Shown piece by piece: positions 1 through 9,296 of a DNA stretch of 64,000 nucleotides (its first letter is position 1; every line of letters starts with the position of its first letter). The stretch is from DASXMT01 sp963803065 (GTDB lineage Bacteria; Actinomycetota; Acidimicrobiia; Acidimicrobiales; RAAP-2), in contig CAWDKW010000004.1 in assembly GCA_963803065.1 (NCBI GenBank), positions 558,001-622,000 of the forward strand. The letters are read 5' to 3'. Under the pieces are notes generated by a model. That model was not told the origin of the DNA, did not search any database, and worked only from the letters and a program-made list of their open reading frames with translations. Both the position numbers and the translations under genes were made by a program.

Positions 1-115
1 TGCGAGAAGACGTGTGGGAGTCTTTGCCGTTTCGACCTCCGACCTCGGTCTACGCGAACATGCCTGGTGTCGGGGCGAACCCGGTCCGTTGAGTCGCCGA
101 ATGTGAGAGGGAACG

Positions 116-1165
116 ATGAAGATCACCACCACGCTGAGCTACGCGGGCAAGTTCCGGGAGTCGGCGGCCCAGGTCGCCGAGTTCGAACGGGCCGGCCTCG
201 ATCTGGTGTGGGTGGCCGAGGCCTACGGGCTCGATGGTCCGAGCATGATGGGCTACCTTGCCGCACTGACCGAAAAGGTCGAGATCGGCTCGGCCATCCT
301 CCCCATCTACACCCGTACCCCCACCTTGATCGCCATGACGGCAGCGGGCATCGATGCTCTGTCGGAGGGCCGCTTCCATCTGGGCCTCGGAGCATCGGGG
401 CCACAAGTGATCGAGGGGTTCCACGGCGTGCCCTACACGGCCCCGATCGCCCGGACCCGGGAGGTGATCGAGATCTGTCGGAAGGTCTGGGCCCGGGAGG
501 AGCCGCTCACCTATGAGGGCGAGGTGTTCACGGTGCCGCTCCCGCCCGGACAGGGGACGGGGCTGGGCAAGGCGCTCAAGATCATCGGCCGGCCGGTCCG
601 CGCCGACATCCCGGTCTGGGTGGCCTCGCTCGGGGAGAAGAACGTGACCATGACGGCGGAAGTGGCCAACGGCTGGCTGCCGATGCTCTTCATTCCCGAG
701 AAGGCGAAGGCGGTATGGGGTCCCGCCCTTGACGCCGGTCTGGCCAAGCGCGACGCCTCCCTCGGGCCCCTGTCGATCGCCGCCGGCGGGGTGCTCGCCA
801 TCGGCGACGGGGACGACGTGACGGCCGTGCGCCAACTTTCCCGGCCGAGCTTGGCCCTCTATATCGGGGGGATGGGTGCGCGGGGCCGGAACTTCTACAA
901 CGACGTCGCCCGCCGATCGGGCTACGAGGACGCGGCCACGAGGATCCAGGACCTGTACTTGAGGGGCGAGAAGGCTGAGGCGGAGGCGGCGGTTCCCGAG
1001 GAGCTGCTGGAGCTGACCTCGCTGTGCGGGCCCGCCGGCTACGTCGCCGAGCGCATTGCCGCCTTTGCCGAGGCGGGGGTCACCCACCTCCAGGTATCGC
1101 CGGTGCCCATCGGCGACCAACGGGCGGTCGACCTCATTGAGCAGGTGAGGGAGCTGGCTGGTTGA
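116..1165 (+). CDS. LLM-class F420-dependent oxidoreductase
   Basis: Luciferase-like monooxygenase fold (TIM barrel) that in actinobacteria normally uses coenzyme F420 for hydride transfer; the substrate cannot be read from the sequence. Seen: the N-terminus MKITTTLSYAGKF, the ERAGLDLVWVAEAYG strand-helix typical of the family, GRFHLGLGASGPQVIEGFHG in the cofactor region and a C-terminal AEAGVTHLQVSPVP stretch. At 349 aa it has the usual family length. The ATG is preceded by GAGAGGGAACG, a good ribosome-binding site. It converges on the epimerase gene with a 30-base gap. A cytoplasmic enzyme is expected. Confidence 0.88.
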   Translation: MKITTTLSYAGKFRESAAQVAEFERAGLDLVWVAEAYGLDGPSMMGYLAALTEKVEIGSAILPIYTRTPTLIAMTAAGIDALSEGRFHLGLGASGPQVIEGFHGVPYTAPIARTREVIEICRKVWAREEPLTYEGEVFTVPLPPGQGTGLGKALKIIGRPVRADIPVWVASLGEKNVTMTAEVANGWLPMLFIPEKAKAVWGPALDAGLAKRDASLGPLSIAAGGVLAIGDGDDVTAVRQLSRPSLALYIGGMGARGRNFYNDVARRSGYEDAATRIQDLYLRGEKAEAEAAVPEELLELTSLCGPAGYVAERIAAFAEAGVTHLQVSPVPIGDQRAVDLIEQVRELAG

Positions 1166-1195
1166 CGCTGGCGGCATCGGCCGGGCGGAGGCGGG

Positions 1196-2107
1196 TCAGT
1201 CCCCTACGTCGTGGAGCTCGAAATCGGGATACCGGTGGGCGGCGAGCTGGCGGAACCCGTCGCGCCATGAGGTCTCGCATCGCCCCAGCACCTCGTGCAT
1301 GAGGGTGGTGTCCATCTGCCCGGCCGGGTAGGTGCCGTCGGTGTACTTGAATATGGGCTCGATGCCCAACAGCTGGCCCACGTAGGTGCAATAGTCCTCG
1401 ATGCTGACCGCCTCGTCGCCGCAAAAGTTCACGGTGATGGCCGGTAGGCGTCCCGCATCGAAGGCGGCGATGGCCAGGCGGACGGCGTCGCCCTGCCACA
1501 TGACCGATGCACCCCGGGGCTCGGTCGGGTTGACCCAGACCTCTTTACCCCGCACCATGCGGTCGAGCCGGACGGCCGGGCCCGTGGCGTCGAAACCGTA
1601 GACCGCCCCGATGCGGAGGATGATGGTGGGGATCTGCCACTGTTCCGAGACGAAGCGGACCAGGTGCTCGGCGGCGATCTTGGACATGCTGTAGGCAGGG
1701 ATGGTGGCTCCGTAGGGGTCGCTCTCGGTGCGCGGGTGGTCGGCGTGGGCGTAGACCCCTCCGGTGGAGCAGTGGACGAAGGTCTTCACCGACCTGCAGT
1801 GGACCATCAGCCGGCCGGTACCCTGCACGTTGACCTCGAAGGTGTGAGCCATGTCCTTCTCCGAGTCCATGGCCACCATCGCCCCGGCGTGGAAGACGTA
1901 GTCGAAGTCGTCGGGAAGATCGTCGAAGCGGTCCGTGGCCAGGTCCTTCTTGACGCAGGTCACCCCGAGGGACTCGAGCTCGCTACGTTGGGCGGGATCG
2001 GAGAACCTGGCCAGACCCCACACCTCGTTGTCGGTGGCCAGCTCGCGGACCAGCGGTGCGGTCAGGTGTCCGGCCGGGCCGGTGACCAGGATCTTCTGTC
2101 CCTCCAT
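1196..2107 (-). CDS. NAD-dependent epimerase/dehydratase family protein
   Basis: Extended short-chain dehydrogenase with a Rossmann fold. The N-terminus ILVTGPAGHLTAPLVREL carries the glycine-rich nucleotide site, and DYVFHAGAMVAMD, VKTFVHCSTGGVY and the YSMSK motif (active-site Tyr and Lys) follow in the expected order. Length 303 aa is normal. The start is ATG with AGGGGGA about 7 bases upstream. Substrate unknown: members act on nucleotide sugars, steroids or flavonoid-type compounds. Probably transcribed alone. Confidence 0.87.
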   Translation of the reverse strand: MEGQKILVTGPAGHLTAPLVRELATDNEVWGLARFSDPAQRSELESLGVTCVKKDLATDRFDDLPDDFDYVFHAGAMVAMDSEKDMAHTFEVNVQGTGRLMVHCRSVKTFVHCSTGGVYAHADHPRTESDPYGATIPAYSMSKIAAEHLVRFVSEQWQIPTIILRIGAVYGFDATGPAVRLDRMVRGKEVWVNPTEPRGASVMWQGDAVRLAIAAFDAGRLPAITVNFCGDEAVSIEDYCTYVGQLLGIEPIFKYTDGTYPAGQMDTTLMHEVLGRCETSWRDGFRQLAAHRYPDFELHDVGD

Positions 2108-2154
2108 GGCGGTTCCCCCTTGCGTCGCCGGCCGGCTCGTCTCGCCGGCCGCAG

Positions 2155-2859
2155 CTACGTCGATATCTTGCCCATCGCCTTCGTGGCAAGCTGGCCGAGC
2201 AACTGGGAATCAACGGCGCCGTAGTCACCGACGGCTACCGCGGCCAGGGTGTTGCCCTTCCGAGCGATCACGAACTCCTGGTCGAGCACCGTCCCTTGTA
2301 CGGTCAGATTGGCCGTGTAGCTCGAGCTCTCCGCCCCGAAGCGCCGGTTGGAAACGGGAGTGAGGGTTCCGGAGACCTTTTCCCCGGCGACCGTCTCCGA
2401 GAAGCTCGAGCATCGATTGAGGTTGGACACCACCTGCTTATAGGCGGTGTGACCGTTCTGGTACGAGCCGAGCAGCTCAACCAGCTGGGGCACGCTCTCG
2501 TTCATCTGGAACGCAGCCCGGGCCCTGGCCTTGTACGGGACCTTCCAGATCGGATTGCTGTAGCAGCTCTTGGTCGTCGGGCTGGTGGAGGCGCTCTTGG
2601 ACCATCCGGGAGGAAGGTTCTGGACAGTGAGGGCCATAGCTTGGAGTTGCTGGGCGGTCGGGGTGGTGGCGGCCGCGGCAGGCCAGCCGTCGGCCAGGGG
2701 ACCGGCGGCGAGTGCGACAACGAGGGTGACGGCCCACCGCCGCCGGCCGGCACCGACCAGGCCGCGATTCCGACCGCGTTCAATGGTGTGGGTGGTACCC
2801 CCACCCGCTTCAGGACTCCGTCTCACGACACACACCGTTCTCTCGCTGGCGTACATCAT
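2155..2859 (-). CDS. Secreted protein of unknown function
   Basis: Protein of about 234 aa with a basic N-terminal stretch, a hydrophobic segment (WAVTLVVALAAGPLA) and an Ala-rich likely cleavage region (PAAAATTPT), so probably exported. No lipobox cysteine follows. The mature part (NLPPGWSKS, LVELLGSYQNGHTAYKQV, a closing VGDYGAVDSQLLGQLATKA) has the character of actinobacterial extracytoplasmic sensor-type domains (PknH C-terminal-like), but I do not firmly recognise a family. Two adjacent ATG codons are used as the start; a start further upstream is possible. Confidence 0.6.
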   Translation of the reverse strand: MMYASERTVCVVRRSPEAGGGTTHTIERGRNRGLVGAGRRRWAVTLVVALAAGPLADGWPAAAATTPTAQQLQAMALTVQNLPPGWSKSASTSPTTKSCYSNPIWKVPYKARARAAFQMNESVPQLVELLGSYQNGHTAYKQVVSNLNRCSSFSETVAGEKVSGTLTPVSNRRFGAESSSYTANLTVQGTVLDQEFVIARKGNTLAAVAVGDYGAVDSQLLGQLATKAMGKIST

Positions 2860-2948
2860 GCCGTAGGCCTGCGGCGGTGCTCCGTCGGGTTTGCCGTGGT
2901 GACCAGTGGACCGACACGGCAACGACGCCGCACCTCCGCCCGACCCAC

Positions 2949-3524
2949 TCAGGCGAGCGTGCGTGGTGCGGGCAGCTCCACGCCGTCCTGATCGGCCAGA
3001 TCGCAGGGCGTGTCGACCGGATCGAGGTCGTTGGCCCTCGCCGCGAGGAGCCTGAGCTGGGCCCGGAAGGTCTCCCGTTCCTCGTCGTCAAGCGGAGCGA
3101 GCAGCCGGGCCTCGGCCGCTCGGAGGCGTTGATCAAGGGTGCCCAGTAGCTCAAGGCCTTTGTCGGTGGCCAAGACACGCCGGGCTCGCCGGTCCGTGGG
3201 GTCGGGCCGCCGCTCGATCAGGCCGTCTGCCTCGAGGTCGTCGAGCAGGTAGGTCATGACCGTGCGGTCGATTCCGAGGTGCTGGGCCAGGGCGAGCTGG
3301 CTGGCAACGCTGCTGTGGGCGGCGGCAGAGAGGACCTGATAGCCCCGAGGGCCGCCGGGGAGATCGGCAACTGCGGCGCGGGCCGCGGTGGCGTAAGCCC
3401 GGAACACGACGCCAAGCCCCCAGCCGAGGTCCTCGGCCAGGGCGGCGTTGCACCCTCCCGTCCCGGTTCCAGCCGCTGTGGCTCCGCCATCTGGGACATC
3501 GGGACTGGTCAGGTGGTCGGGCAC
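2949..3524 (-). CDS. MarR-family transcriptional regulator
   Basis: Winged-helix dimeric repressor. Seen: SQLALAQHLGIDRTVMTYLLDDLEADGLIERRPDPTDRRAR, the classic recognition helix plus wing (DxRxR), then DKGLELLGTLDQRLRAAEARLL. Length 191 aa with a Gly/Ala-rich N-terminal tail. Start GTG at 3524. It is transcribed divergently from the FAD-dependent oxidoreductase, and the intergenic region holds a near-perfect palindrome inside a strong promoter (3566-3594), so it probably represses that gene. Effector unknown. Confidence 0.9.
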   Translation of the reverse strand: MPDHLTSPDVPDGGATAAGTGTGGCNAALAEDLGWGLGVVFRAYATAARAAVADLPGGPRGYQVLSAAAHSSVASQLALAQHLGIDRTVMTYLLDDLEADGLIERRPDPTDRRARRVLATDKGLELLGTLDQRLRAAEARLLAPLDDEERETFRAQLRLLAARANDLDPVDTPCDLADQDGVELPAPRTLA

Positions 3525-3565
3525 AACTCAAATGCTACCGGGAATGCGCATCAGGAGAAGATCGG

Positions 3566-3594
3566 TTGCACAGATCGTCTGTAGACAATATGAT
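3566..3594 (+). promoter_or_regulatory. Promoter with embedded MarR-type operator
   Basis: TTGCAC (3566-3571), 17 bases, then TATGAT (3589-3594): a close match to a housekeeping promoter. The spacer holds an inverted repeat, CAGATCGTCT (3571-3580) and AGACAATATG (3583-3592), separated by GT; 8 of 10 arm positions pair. Position between divergent genes and size are typical of MarR operators, and binding here would block RNA polymerase. Transcription should start near 3601, so the oxidoreductase frame cannot begin upstream of 3692. Confidence 0.75.
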
Positions 3595-3691
3595 CGTCCC
3601 GGCAAGCCGTATCGGGGTGATCTCGCAAGAGGTATCGGGCGACCCGAGCGAACCTGGCACGACCTACTGGGGAACGAGGACTGGAGATCAG

Positions 3692-4810
3692 ATGACCGGG
3701 AATGATCAGGCACAGAGCAGGATGCGCGTGGTGGTCGTGGGCGGAGGTTACGGAGGGGTAGCCGTGGCCAAGACGCTCGACGAGACCATGGACGTGGTCC
3801 TCATCGAGCCGAAGGACGCGTTCATGCACAACATCGCCGCCCTCCGGGCGTTGGTCGACCCCTCGTGGCTGCCGAGGATCTACCTCCCCTACGACAAGCT
3901 GTTGGCCAACGGCCGCGTCGTCCGGGACCGGGCCACCGTCGTGGAGCCGGGTCGGGTGGTGACCTCGTCGGGCCAGGAGATCCTGGCCGACTACGTCGTC
4001 CTGGCCACGGGATCGAGCTATGCCTTCCCGGCCAAGACCGACAAGGTGGATACCCAAGCAGCGCAGGACCAGGTCCGCGCCGCCCACGACGCCCTCTCCG
4101 CCGCCGACCGAGTCCTGTTGTTGGGGGCGGGTCCTGTCGGCATCGAGCTGGCCGGGGAGATCGGCCACGTGTGGCCCAAGAAGTCAGTCACCCTCTTCGA
4201 CGTCTCCGGCGAGGTACTCGGGGGACCGTTCAAGCCGGAGCTCAGGGCCGAGATCCGTCGCCAACTGGCCGAGGTGGGTGTCAATGTCCTGCTCGGAAGC
4301 CCTCTGCGCGCCGCCCCGCCGACCGCCCCCGGCGAGCTGGGGACCTTCACCGTGACCACGGAGGACGGGTCCGAGATCACGGCCGACATCTGGTTCCAAT
4401 GCTTCGGCGTCGTACCCAACAGCGACTACCTCGGAGAGGCGTTGCTCCCCGCCCTCCAGGCTGACGGCTTCGTCCGGGTCGAGCCCACCCTCCAGGTCGT
4501 GGGCCAGACGACCGTGTTCGCCCTGGGAGACCTTTCCACGGCTGACGCCAAGATGGCGGGATTCGCCCGCCACGAGGCTGAGACGGTGGCTGCCAATATC
4601 GCCGCACTGGCCGACGGGTCGGATCCGACCGCCTACCAGCCCATGGGACCGGGCATCGTGGTCCCGATCGGGCCCCTGGGCGGAGCCGGACAGTTCCCCG
4701 GCCAGGACGAGATCCTCGGCCCAGACATGGTGGCCGACCTCAAGGGCAGGGACATGATGGTCGACCCGCTCCAGGAGCTGTTCGGTCTGGCCGTGGCCGC
4801 GGTCGACTGA
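3692..4810 (+). CDS. FAD-dependent NAD(P)H oxidoreductase (AIF/FSP1/NDH-2-like)
   Basis: Flavoprotein with two dinucleotide sites: RVVVVGGGYGGVAVA near residue 12 (FAD) and VLLLGAGPVGIELAGE near the middle (NAD(P)H). It also has the LATGSS and FALGDLS motifs that close the FAD site. Length 372 aa. It most resembles the AIF2/FSP1 branch of NADH:quinone-type oxidoreductases; acceptor unknown. I chose ATG 3692 because GGAG lies 5 bases upstream and the mapped promoter (3566-3594) excludes the longer frame. Likely controlled by the divergent MarR protein. Confidence 0.87.
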   Translation: MTGNDQAQSRMRVVVVGGGYGGVAVAKTLDETMDVVLIEPKDAFMHNIAALRALVDPSWLPRIYLPYDKLLANGRVVRDRATVVEPGRVVTSSGQEILADYVVLATGSSYAFPAKTDKVDTQAAQDQVRAAHDALSAADRVLLLGAGPVGIELAGEIGHVWPKKSVTLFDVSGEVLGGPFKPELRAEIRRQLAEVGVNVLLGSPLRAAPPTAPGELGTFTVTTEDGSEITADIWFQCFGVVPNSDYLGEALLPALQADGFVRVEPTLQVVGQTTVFALGDLSTADAKMAGFARHEAETVAANIAALADGSDPTAYQPMGPGIVVPIGPLGGAGQFPGQDEILGPDMVADLKGRDMMVDPLQELFGLAVAAVD

Positions 4811-4853
4811 GCATCCCGGCCACACCCGCCTCCTGACATGACTGGAGCGGCGG

Positions 4854-5465
4854 TCAGTAGTCGGCGGCAGGGAGGTCCTGGGCAAACTCGATGAATGCGT
4901 GGGGCGGGAGGTAGTCCTCTGGGATCTCGTCGGGGTGGCGGTAGTTGTCGATGTCGAACAGGTTCGACACGCCGTCTCCCTCGGCCGTGGCGACCAGGGC
5001 CGGCTCGTGGCTTCGTGCAAATGCGTCCCGGCCGGTGATGGCGGCGGCCTCGAGCGACACGAACGTGTCGCGGTCGATGCGAGCGACGAGGCTGTACACA
5101 CAACCGTCGAGCGTGGCCCCCACCCGGCGACCGATCATGCAGTGGTGTTTGCCGTCGTCGATGGCGTACACCGTCTCGTCGCCCGTGCCGAATCGGCTCC
5201 GGACCCGGTCGGCGTGGCCGAACATGACCCACTGCTCGTGACGCTTGTCCTTCATGGCCCACAGCGGGCTCGGGGGGATGATGCCTTCGGGCTCGTCCTC
5301 CTCCAGCGGTGTGGCATCGACGGGAGCGGAGATCGGATCGGTGCTGCCCACCGACTCGGGCGTGAAATGCAGCTGGCCGTCGGCTCTCGATTGGAAGATC
5401 CCCCCGCCCTCGACGGGGACCTCCTCCGGTTGCTTGGTGCGTTCTGGTCCGTCCGGGTCGCTCAC
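4854..5465 (-). CDS. Hypothetical protein
   Basis: A protein of about 203 aa that I do not recognise. It starts at GTG 5465 behind GAGGAG, a strong ribosome-binding site; an upstream extension lacks one. The N-terminal 50 residues are acidic and disordered (TKQPEEVPVEGGG, ATPLEEDEPEG). The rest looks folded, with HEQWVMFGHADRVRSRFGTG, KHHCMIGRRVGATLDGCVYSLVARI and a Pro-rich end. No signal peptide or membrane segment. It converges on the oxidoreductase gene. Confidence 0.7.
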   Translation of the reverse strand: MSDPDGPERTKQPEEVPVEGGGIFQSRADGQLHFTPESVGSTDPISAPVDATPLEEDEPEGIIPPSPLWAMKDKRHEQWVMFGHADRVRSRFGTGDETVYAIDDGKHHCMIGRRVGATLDGCVYSLVARIDRDTFVSLEAAAITGRDAFARSHEPALVATAEGDGVSNLFDIDNYRHPDEIPEDYLPPHAFIEFAQDLPAADY

Positions 5466-5612
5466 TGGGTGCTCCTCGTCTCGCTGAGGCGTGGTCTCGG
5501 CGAGGCACGGCTTCCGCACGACCTCGTCGTAAGGCACAGTCTGCCGGATCCACCATAGGGGCGCCGACCGGAGACCCGGGGGCGGCGCCCCGGCGGTACC
5601 GAGGGCAATTTC

Positions 5613-6578
5613 TCAACTCCTCGCCATCGACCGGTCCCGGCGCCGGCCCGAGCGAGCACGCCGCTGCGCAAGTGCGGTGATGGTGACGTACTGCTTGGTG
5701 ATCGTGCCCCCGAGGTGCTCGTCGACGAGAGCCCCGATTCCCCGGAGTAGTACCTCGCGTCGTCCGGGTTCCATGAGGGCATAGCTCGACTGGCTGGCGA
5801 GCATGGACAGATAGCTCTGCCGGTCGTAGGTCGCCAGCCACGGGTATGTCGAGACCTCGGGCGGATCGAACAATTGCGAGACGGGCGGCGGCTCGGCGAG
5901 CTTGCGCTCGATGCGCGACCACACAGCGGCGATGTCACCTCCGGCTTCCGCCCGCCGACGTAGGTCGGCGAGTGACGGGAATGTCCACGAGCCGATTTCG
6001 GGAGCCAACTGTCGGTGGAGGTCTCGGATGGCTCCCCCAATCGGCTCGTGGGCATGGGTGCCACCAACAGCATGGGCATTGGTCATCAGCGCCAGCCATC
6101 CTCCCGGTCGAAGCAGCCCGGACGCCTTGGCGAAGGACACGTTGGGATCGATCCAGTGGAACGCCGTGGCCGACACGATGGCGTCGTAGGCACCCGGTTC
6201 GTCGGCGGCGTCCTCCAGTGTGGTGGTTGTGATCCGTACGTTCGGGGCAGCAGAAAGATTTCGCCGGGCGATCCGAGCGAGCGCCGCCCCCGGTTCGAGG
6301 CAGTGGATCGACGCCCCGCTCCGAGCGAGGTCAGCGGTGGCCTGACCCGTACCGCATCCGACCTCGAGGACCGAAGAGGTCGGACCGAGATGGCACCGAG
6401 CCGTCAGGTCGGTGATGGCGTCAGGTGGGTACCCCGGCCGCGCCTGGTCGTAGAGGCCGGCCAGGGTGTCGAAGACGGTGCGTGCCTCCTGGCGGGGATC
6501 GGACAGCCCTCTCGGAAGCGGCACGTAAGCGAGGCGGCCCTCGTGCTCTTGACCGGCGATTGCCGCGCCATCGGCCAT
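5613..6578 (-). CDS. Class I SAM-dependent methyltransferase
   Basis: Rossmann-type methyltransferase: SSVLEVGCGTGQATADLA is SAM motif I, ASIHCLEPGAAL is motif II (acidic residue binding the ribose), AYDAIVSATAFHWID is motif IV and LLRPGGWLALMTNAH follows. Length 321 aa, with a basic C-terminal tail (RRARSGRRRDRS). Substrate unknown; the layout resembles trans-aconitate/ubiquinone-type small-molecule methyltransferases. TAGGCT sits 6 bases before the ATG, which suggests a leaderless transcript. It is divergent from the flippase-like gene. Confidence 0.85.
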   Translation of the reverse strand: MADGAAIAGQEHEGRLAYVPLPRGLSDPRQEARTVFDTLAGLYDQARPGYPPDAITDLTARCHLGPTSSVLEVGCGTGQATADLARSGASIHCLEPGAALARIARRNLSAAPNVRITTTTLEDAADEPGAYDAIVSATAFHWIDPNVSFAKASGLLRPGGWLALMTNAHAVGGTHAHEPIGGAIRDLHRQLAPEIGSWTFPSLADLRRRAEAGGDIAAVWSRIERKLAEPPPVSQLFDPPEVSTYPWLATYDRQSYLSMLASQSSYALMEPGRREVLLRGIGALVDEHLGGTITKQYVTITALAQRRARSGRRRDRSMARS

Positions 6579-6634
6579 GCACGGAGCCTACCGGCAACCC
6601 GGTACCCAGATCGGGTGCGTGTTTGAATGGGAGC

Positions 6635-7735
6635 GTGCAGGGGAGCGGTCGACCGGAGCAACCCGAACCCGGTCCGGCCGCTGTCGGCGCCGAGCAGGCT
6701 GAGTCACGTCCCTTCCCATGGAAGACCGTCGTTCAGCACGGGGTCGTCATCGTTCTCGCCGGTCTGGTGATCTATCTGGTGTTCCCCAAGATCACCGAGG
6801 TCTTCGCCTCCTGGCCCCGACTCTCGACGCTCGAGCCCGTTTGGTTTGCCGTCGCCGTGGCGGCCGAGGCCATCCACTTCATGTGCACGTTCGCACTGCA
6901 GCGCATTGCGCTGCGCACCAAGGCGTGGTTCCCGGTCGTCACGTCGCAGCTGGCCGGCAACTCCATCAGCCTGATCATGCCCGGCGGGGCCGCAGCGGGT
7001 GCGGCGGTGCAGTTCCGAATGCTCGCCACCAGCGGCCAGGCAGGCGGCGGTGTCGTCGGCGGTCTCGCCGCCTTCTCCCTGCTGGGAGTGGGCGGACTGT
7101 TGGCCCTCCCGGTGTTCGTTCTGCCTGTCATCTTGATCGGCAGCCCCATCAACAGGGGGCTCTACAACGCGGCCATCATCGGATCGATCGGATTTGTCGC
7201 CTTTGCGGGCTTCGCCGCCGCCGTCCTGGTCACCGATGCCCCGCTCCGATGGAGCGGGCTTCTGGCCCAGCGGATACGGAACGCTGTCCTTCGACGCCGG
7301 CCACCGCTCACCGGTCTGGACCACACGCTGCTGAAAGAGCGAGATCTGATCCGGTCGGTGCTGGGTAAGCAGTGGTGGCAGGCAGTGCTGCTCTCGGCCG
7401 GACGGCTCGCCTTCGATTTCCTCTGCCTGCTCGCCGCCGTACGGGCGACGGGCAGCCATCCCCGCCCGTCGCTCGTCCTGGTGGCTTACGCCGTGTCCGG
7501 CATCATCGGGCTGATCCCGATAACCCCCGGTGGCCTGGGCATCGTCGAGGCCAGCCTGACCGGTCTCCTCGTACTGGCCGGGACGAGCTCGGGCGACGCC
7601 TTCCTGGCCACCCTCACCTACCGGCTGGCCTCCTACTGGGTGCCAATGCTGGCCGGCCCGATCGCCTATGGCGTCTTCCGCCTCCGCTACCGGAAGGCCC
7701 CGTCCTCACCCCAAGCGGGACCGCTACCCGCGTGA
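6635..7735 (+). CDS. YbhN/UPF0104 flippase-like integral membrane protein
   Basis: Polytopic membrane protein of the lysylphosphatidylglycerol-synthase transmembrane-domain family (YbhN/UPF0104). Hydrophobic segments include VVIVLAGLVIYLVFP, GVVGGLAAFSLLGVGGLLALPVFVLPVILI and VLVAYAVSGIIGLIPITPGGLGIVEASLTGLL. The conserved ITPGGLGIVE motif near the end is diagnostic. No catalytic LPG-synthase domain follows, so it is the stand-alone transporter-like form. The start at GTG 6635 is supported only by TTGAAT 6 bases upstream (possible leaderless mRNA). Confidence 0.8.
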   Translation: MQGSGRPEQPEPGPAAVGAEQAESRPFPWKTVVQHGVVIVLAGLVIYLVFPKITEVFASWPRLSTLEPVWFAVAVAAEAIHFMCTFALQRIALRTKAWFPVVTSQLAGNSISLIMPGGAAAGAAVQFRMLATSGQAGGGVVGGLAAFSLLGVGGLLALPVFVLPVILIGSPINRGLYNAAIIGSIGFVAFAGFAAAVLVTDAPLRWSGLLAQRIRNAVLRRRPPLTGLDHTLLKERDLIRSVLGKQWWQAVLLSAGRLAFDFLCLLAAVRATGSHPRPSLVLVAYAVSGIIGLIPITPGGLGIVEASLTGLLVLAGTSSGDAFLATLTYRLASYWVPMLAGPIAYGVFRLRYRKAPSSPQAGPLPA

Positions 7736-7746
7736 GGCCGTCACCC

Positions 7747-9105
7747 GTGACTGGTGGCGTGAGCGAATTCGGCGTTCACTCAGAAGTAGGCAAGCTCCGC
7801 AAGGTACTCGTGCACCGACCAGATCTGAGCCTGCAGCGCCTGACGCCGTCGAATCGCGACGGGCTGCTCTTCGACGATGTGCTGTGGGTGGAGCAGGCGC
7901 AGCGCGAGCACGATCAGTTCGTCGAGGAGCTTGTCGTCCGTGGGGTCGAGGTCTTCTATGTGCACGACCTCCTCAGTGAGGCGCTGGCCGCGCCGGGCGG
8001 CATGGAGTGGGCCATCGAGCACGCGGTCAGCGCCCGTACCGTGGGGCCCGCCGCTGTCGATACGGTGCGGGCCGCCCTGGCCACCATGGACCCGGACCTC
8101 CTGGCCACCCACCTGGTGGCGGGCCTGACCGGCGCCGAGCTGATCGAGTACGCAGACGCTGACCCGGCGCTGGCGGCGTCGGTGACCGCGGTGGTGGCCT
8201 CGGAGGTGGCACCGCCGTGGCCCCCGGGCGGGGCCCGCGGCAGGATCTTGACAACCGACGGGTCGCCGTTCGTCCTCCCTCCGCTGCCCAACCACTTGTT
8301 CACACGGGACAGTTCCTCATGGATCTATGACGGCGTATCGCTCAACCCGATGTTCTGGCCGTCGCGTCAGCCCGAGACAATAAACATCGGTGCCATCTAC
8401 CGGTTTCATCCGATGTTCAAGGATGCAGACTTCACGTTCTGGTACCCGGACGGCGGCCGCGGTGACGGGCACGATGAGCTGGCCGAGCTCACCGAGCTCG
8501 ACATGGGGGCCAGCGGGGGGTCGCTCGAAGGCGGTGACGTGATGCCGGTCGGAAACGGCACGGTCCTCATCGGCATCAGCGAGCGGACGGCCTCGCACAT
8601 GGTCGAGGTGCTGGCCAGGCGACTGCTCTCCTTGGGCGGTGCTGAGCGTGTGATCGGGGTGCAGCTCGAGAAGCAGCGGTCCTACATGCACCTGGACGTC
8701 GTGTTCACCTTCATGGACCGTGACACGGTGACCGTCTATCCCAAGGTGATCGACACCAGTACTGCGTTCAGCATCCGCCCCGGCGACAAGCCCGGGTCGA
8801 TCGACGTCACACCGGAGTCCGGCCTTCTCCCGGCGGTGGCCGACGCCATCGGGATCGAGGAGGGGGACCTACGCGTTGTCACCACCGGAGGCGACGAGGT
8901 CCAGCAGGCACGAGAGCAGTGGGACAGCGCCAACAACGTGGTGGCAATCGAGCCCGGCGTGGTCGTCGCCTACTCGAAGAACGTCTACAGCAATCAGAAG
9001 TACCGAGACGCCGGCATCGAGGTCGTGGAGATCGACGGCTTCGAGGTGGGCAAGGGTCGGGGCGGCGGACACTGTATGACCTGCCCACTGCTGCGCGATC
9101 CCTGA
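7747..9105 (+). CDS. arcA: Arginine deiminase
   Basis: Hydrolyses L-arginine to citrulline and ammonia. Family motifs in order: FTRDSS (about residue 185), EGGDVMPVG (substrate-binding Glu/Asp), YMHLDVVFT (catalytic His) and the C-terminal GGGHCMTCP with nucleophile Cys at about residue 443. At 452 aa it is longer than the usual 405-420; the extra length lies around residues 110-180. Start is GTG 7747 or GTG 7759, neither with a strong ribosome-binding site, 11 bases after the membrane-protein gene. No arcB or arcC is nearby, so a complete deiminase pathway is not shown here. Confidence 0.92.
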   Translation: MTGGVSEFGVHSEVGKLRKVLVHRPDLSLQRLTPSNRDGLLFDDVLWVEQAQREHDQFVEELVVRGVEVFYVHDLLSEALAAPGGMEWAIEHAVSARTVGPAAVDTVRAALATMDPDLLATHLVAGLTGAELIEYADADPALAASVTAVVASEVAPPWPPGGARGRILTTDGSPFVLPPLPNHLFTRDSSSWIYDGVSLNPMFWPSRQPETINIGAIYRFHPMFKDADFTFWYPDGGRGDGHDELAELTELDMGASGGSLEGGDVMPVGNGTVLIGISERTASHMVEVLARRLLSLGGAERVIGVQLEKQRSYMHLDVVFTFMDRDTVTVYPKVIDTSTAFSIRPGDKPGSIDVTPESGLLPAVADAIGIEEGDLRVVTTGGDEVQQAREQWDSANNVVAIEPGVVVAYSKNVYSNQKYRDAGIEVVEIDGFEVGKGRGGGHCMTCPLLRDP

Positions 9106-9296
9106 GCGACCACAGAGCGGGGAGGTCCAAAGGGGCCCGCGTCACCGCACCATCTTGGCAACCGAAAGAGCCAGCGTTACCATCACGGCATACAACCCCA
9201 CAGGCCGTACTTCCTGGGGCGCCTTCGATTCGCTCCTCATGGGACGAATCGAATCAGCCCGTCATGGGTGACAACAGTCACGAGGGATAGGGAACA

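Noticed and set aside
6635..7735. Lysylphosphatidylglycerol synthase (MprF)
   Set aside because: Only the transmembrane flippase-like half is present; there is no catalytic C-terminal domain.
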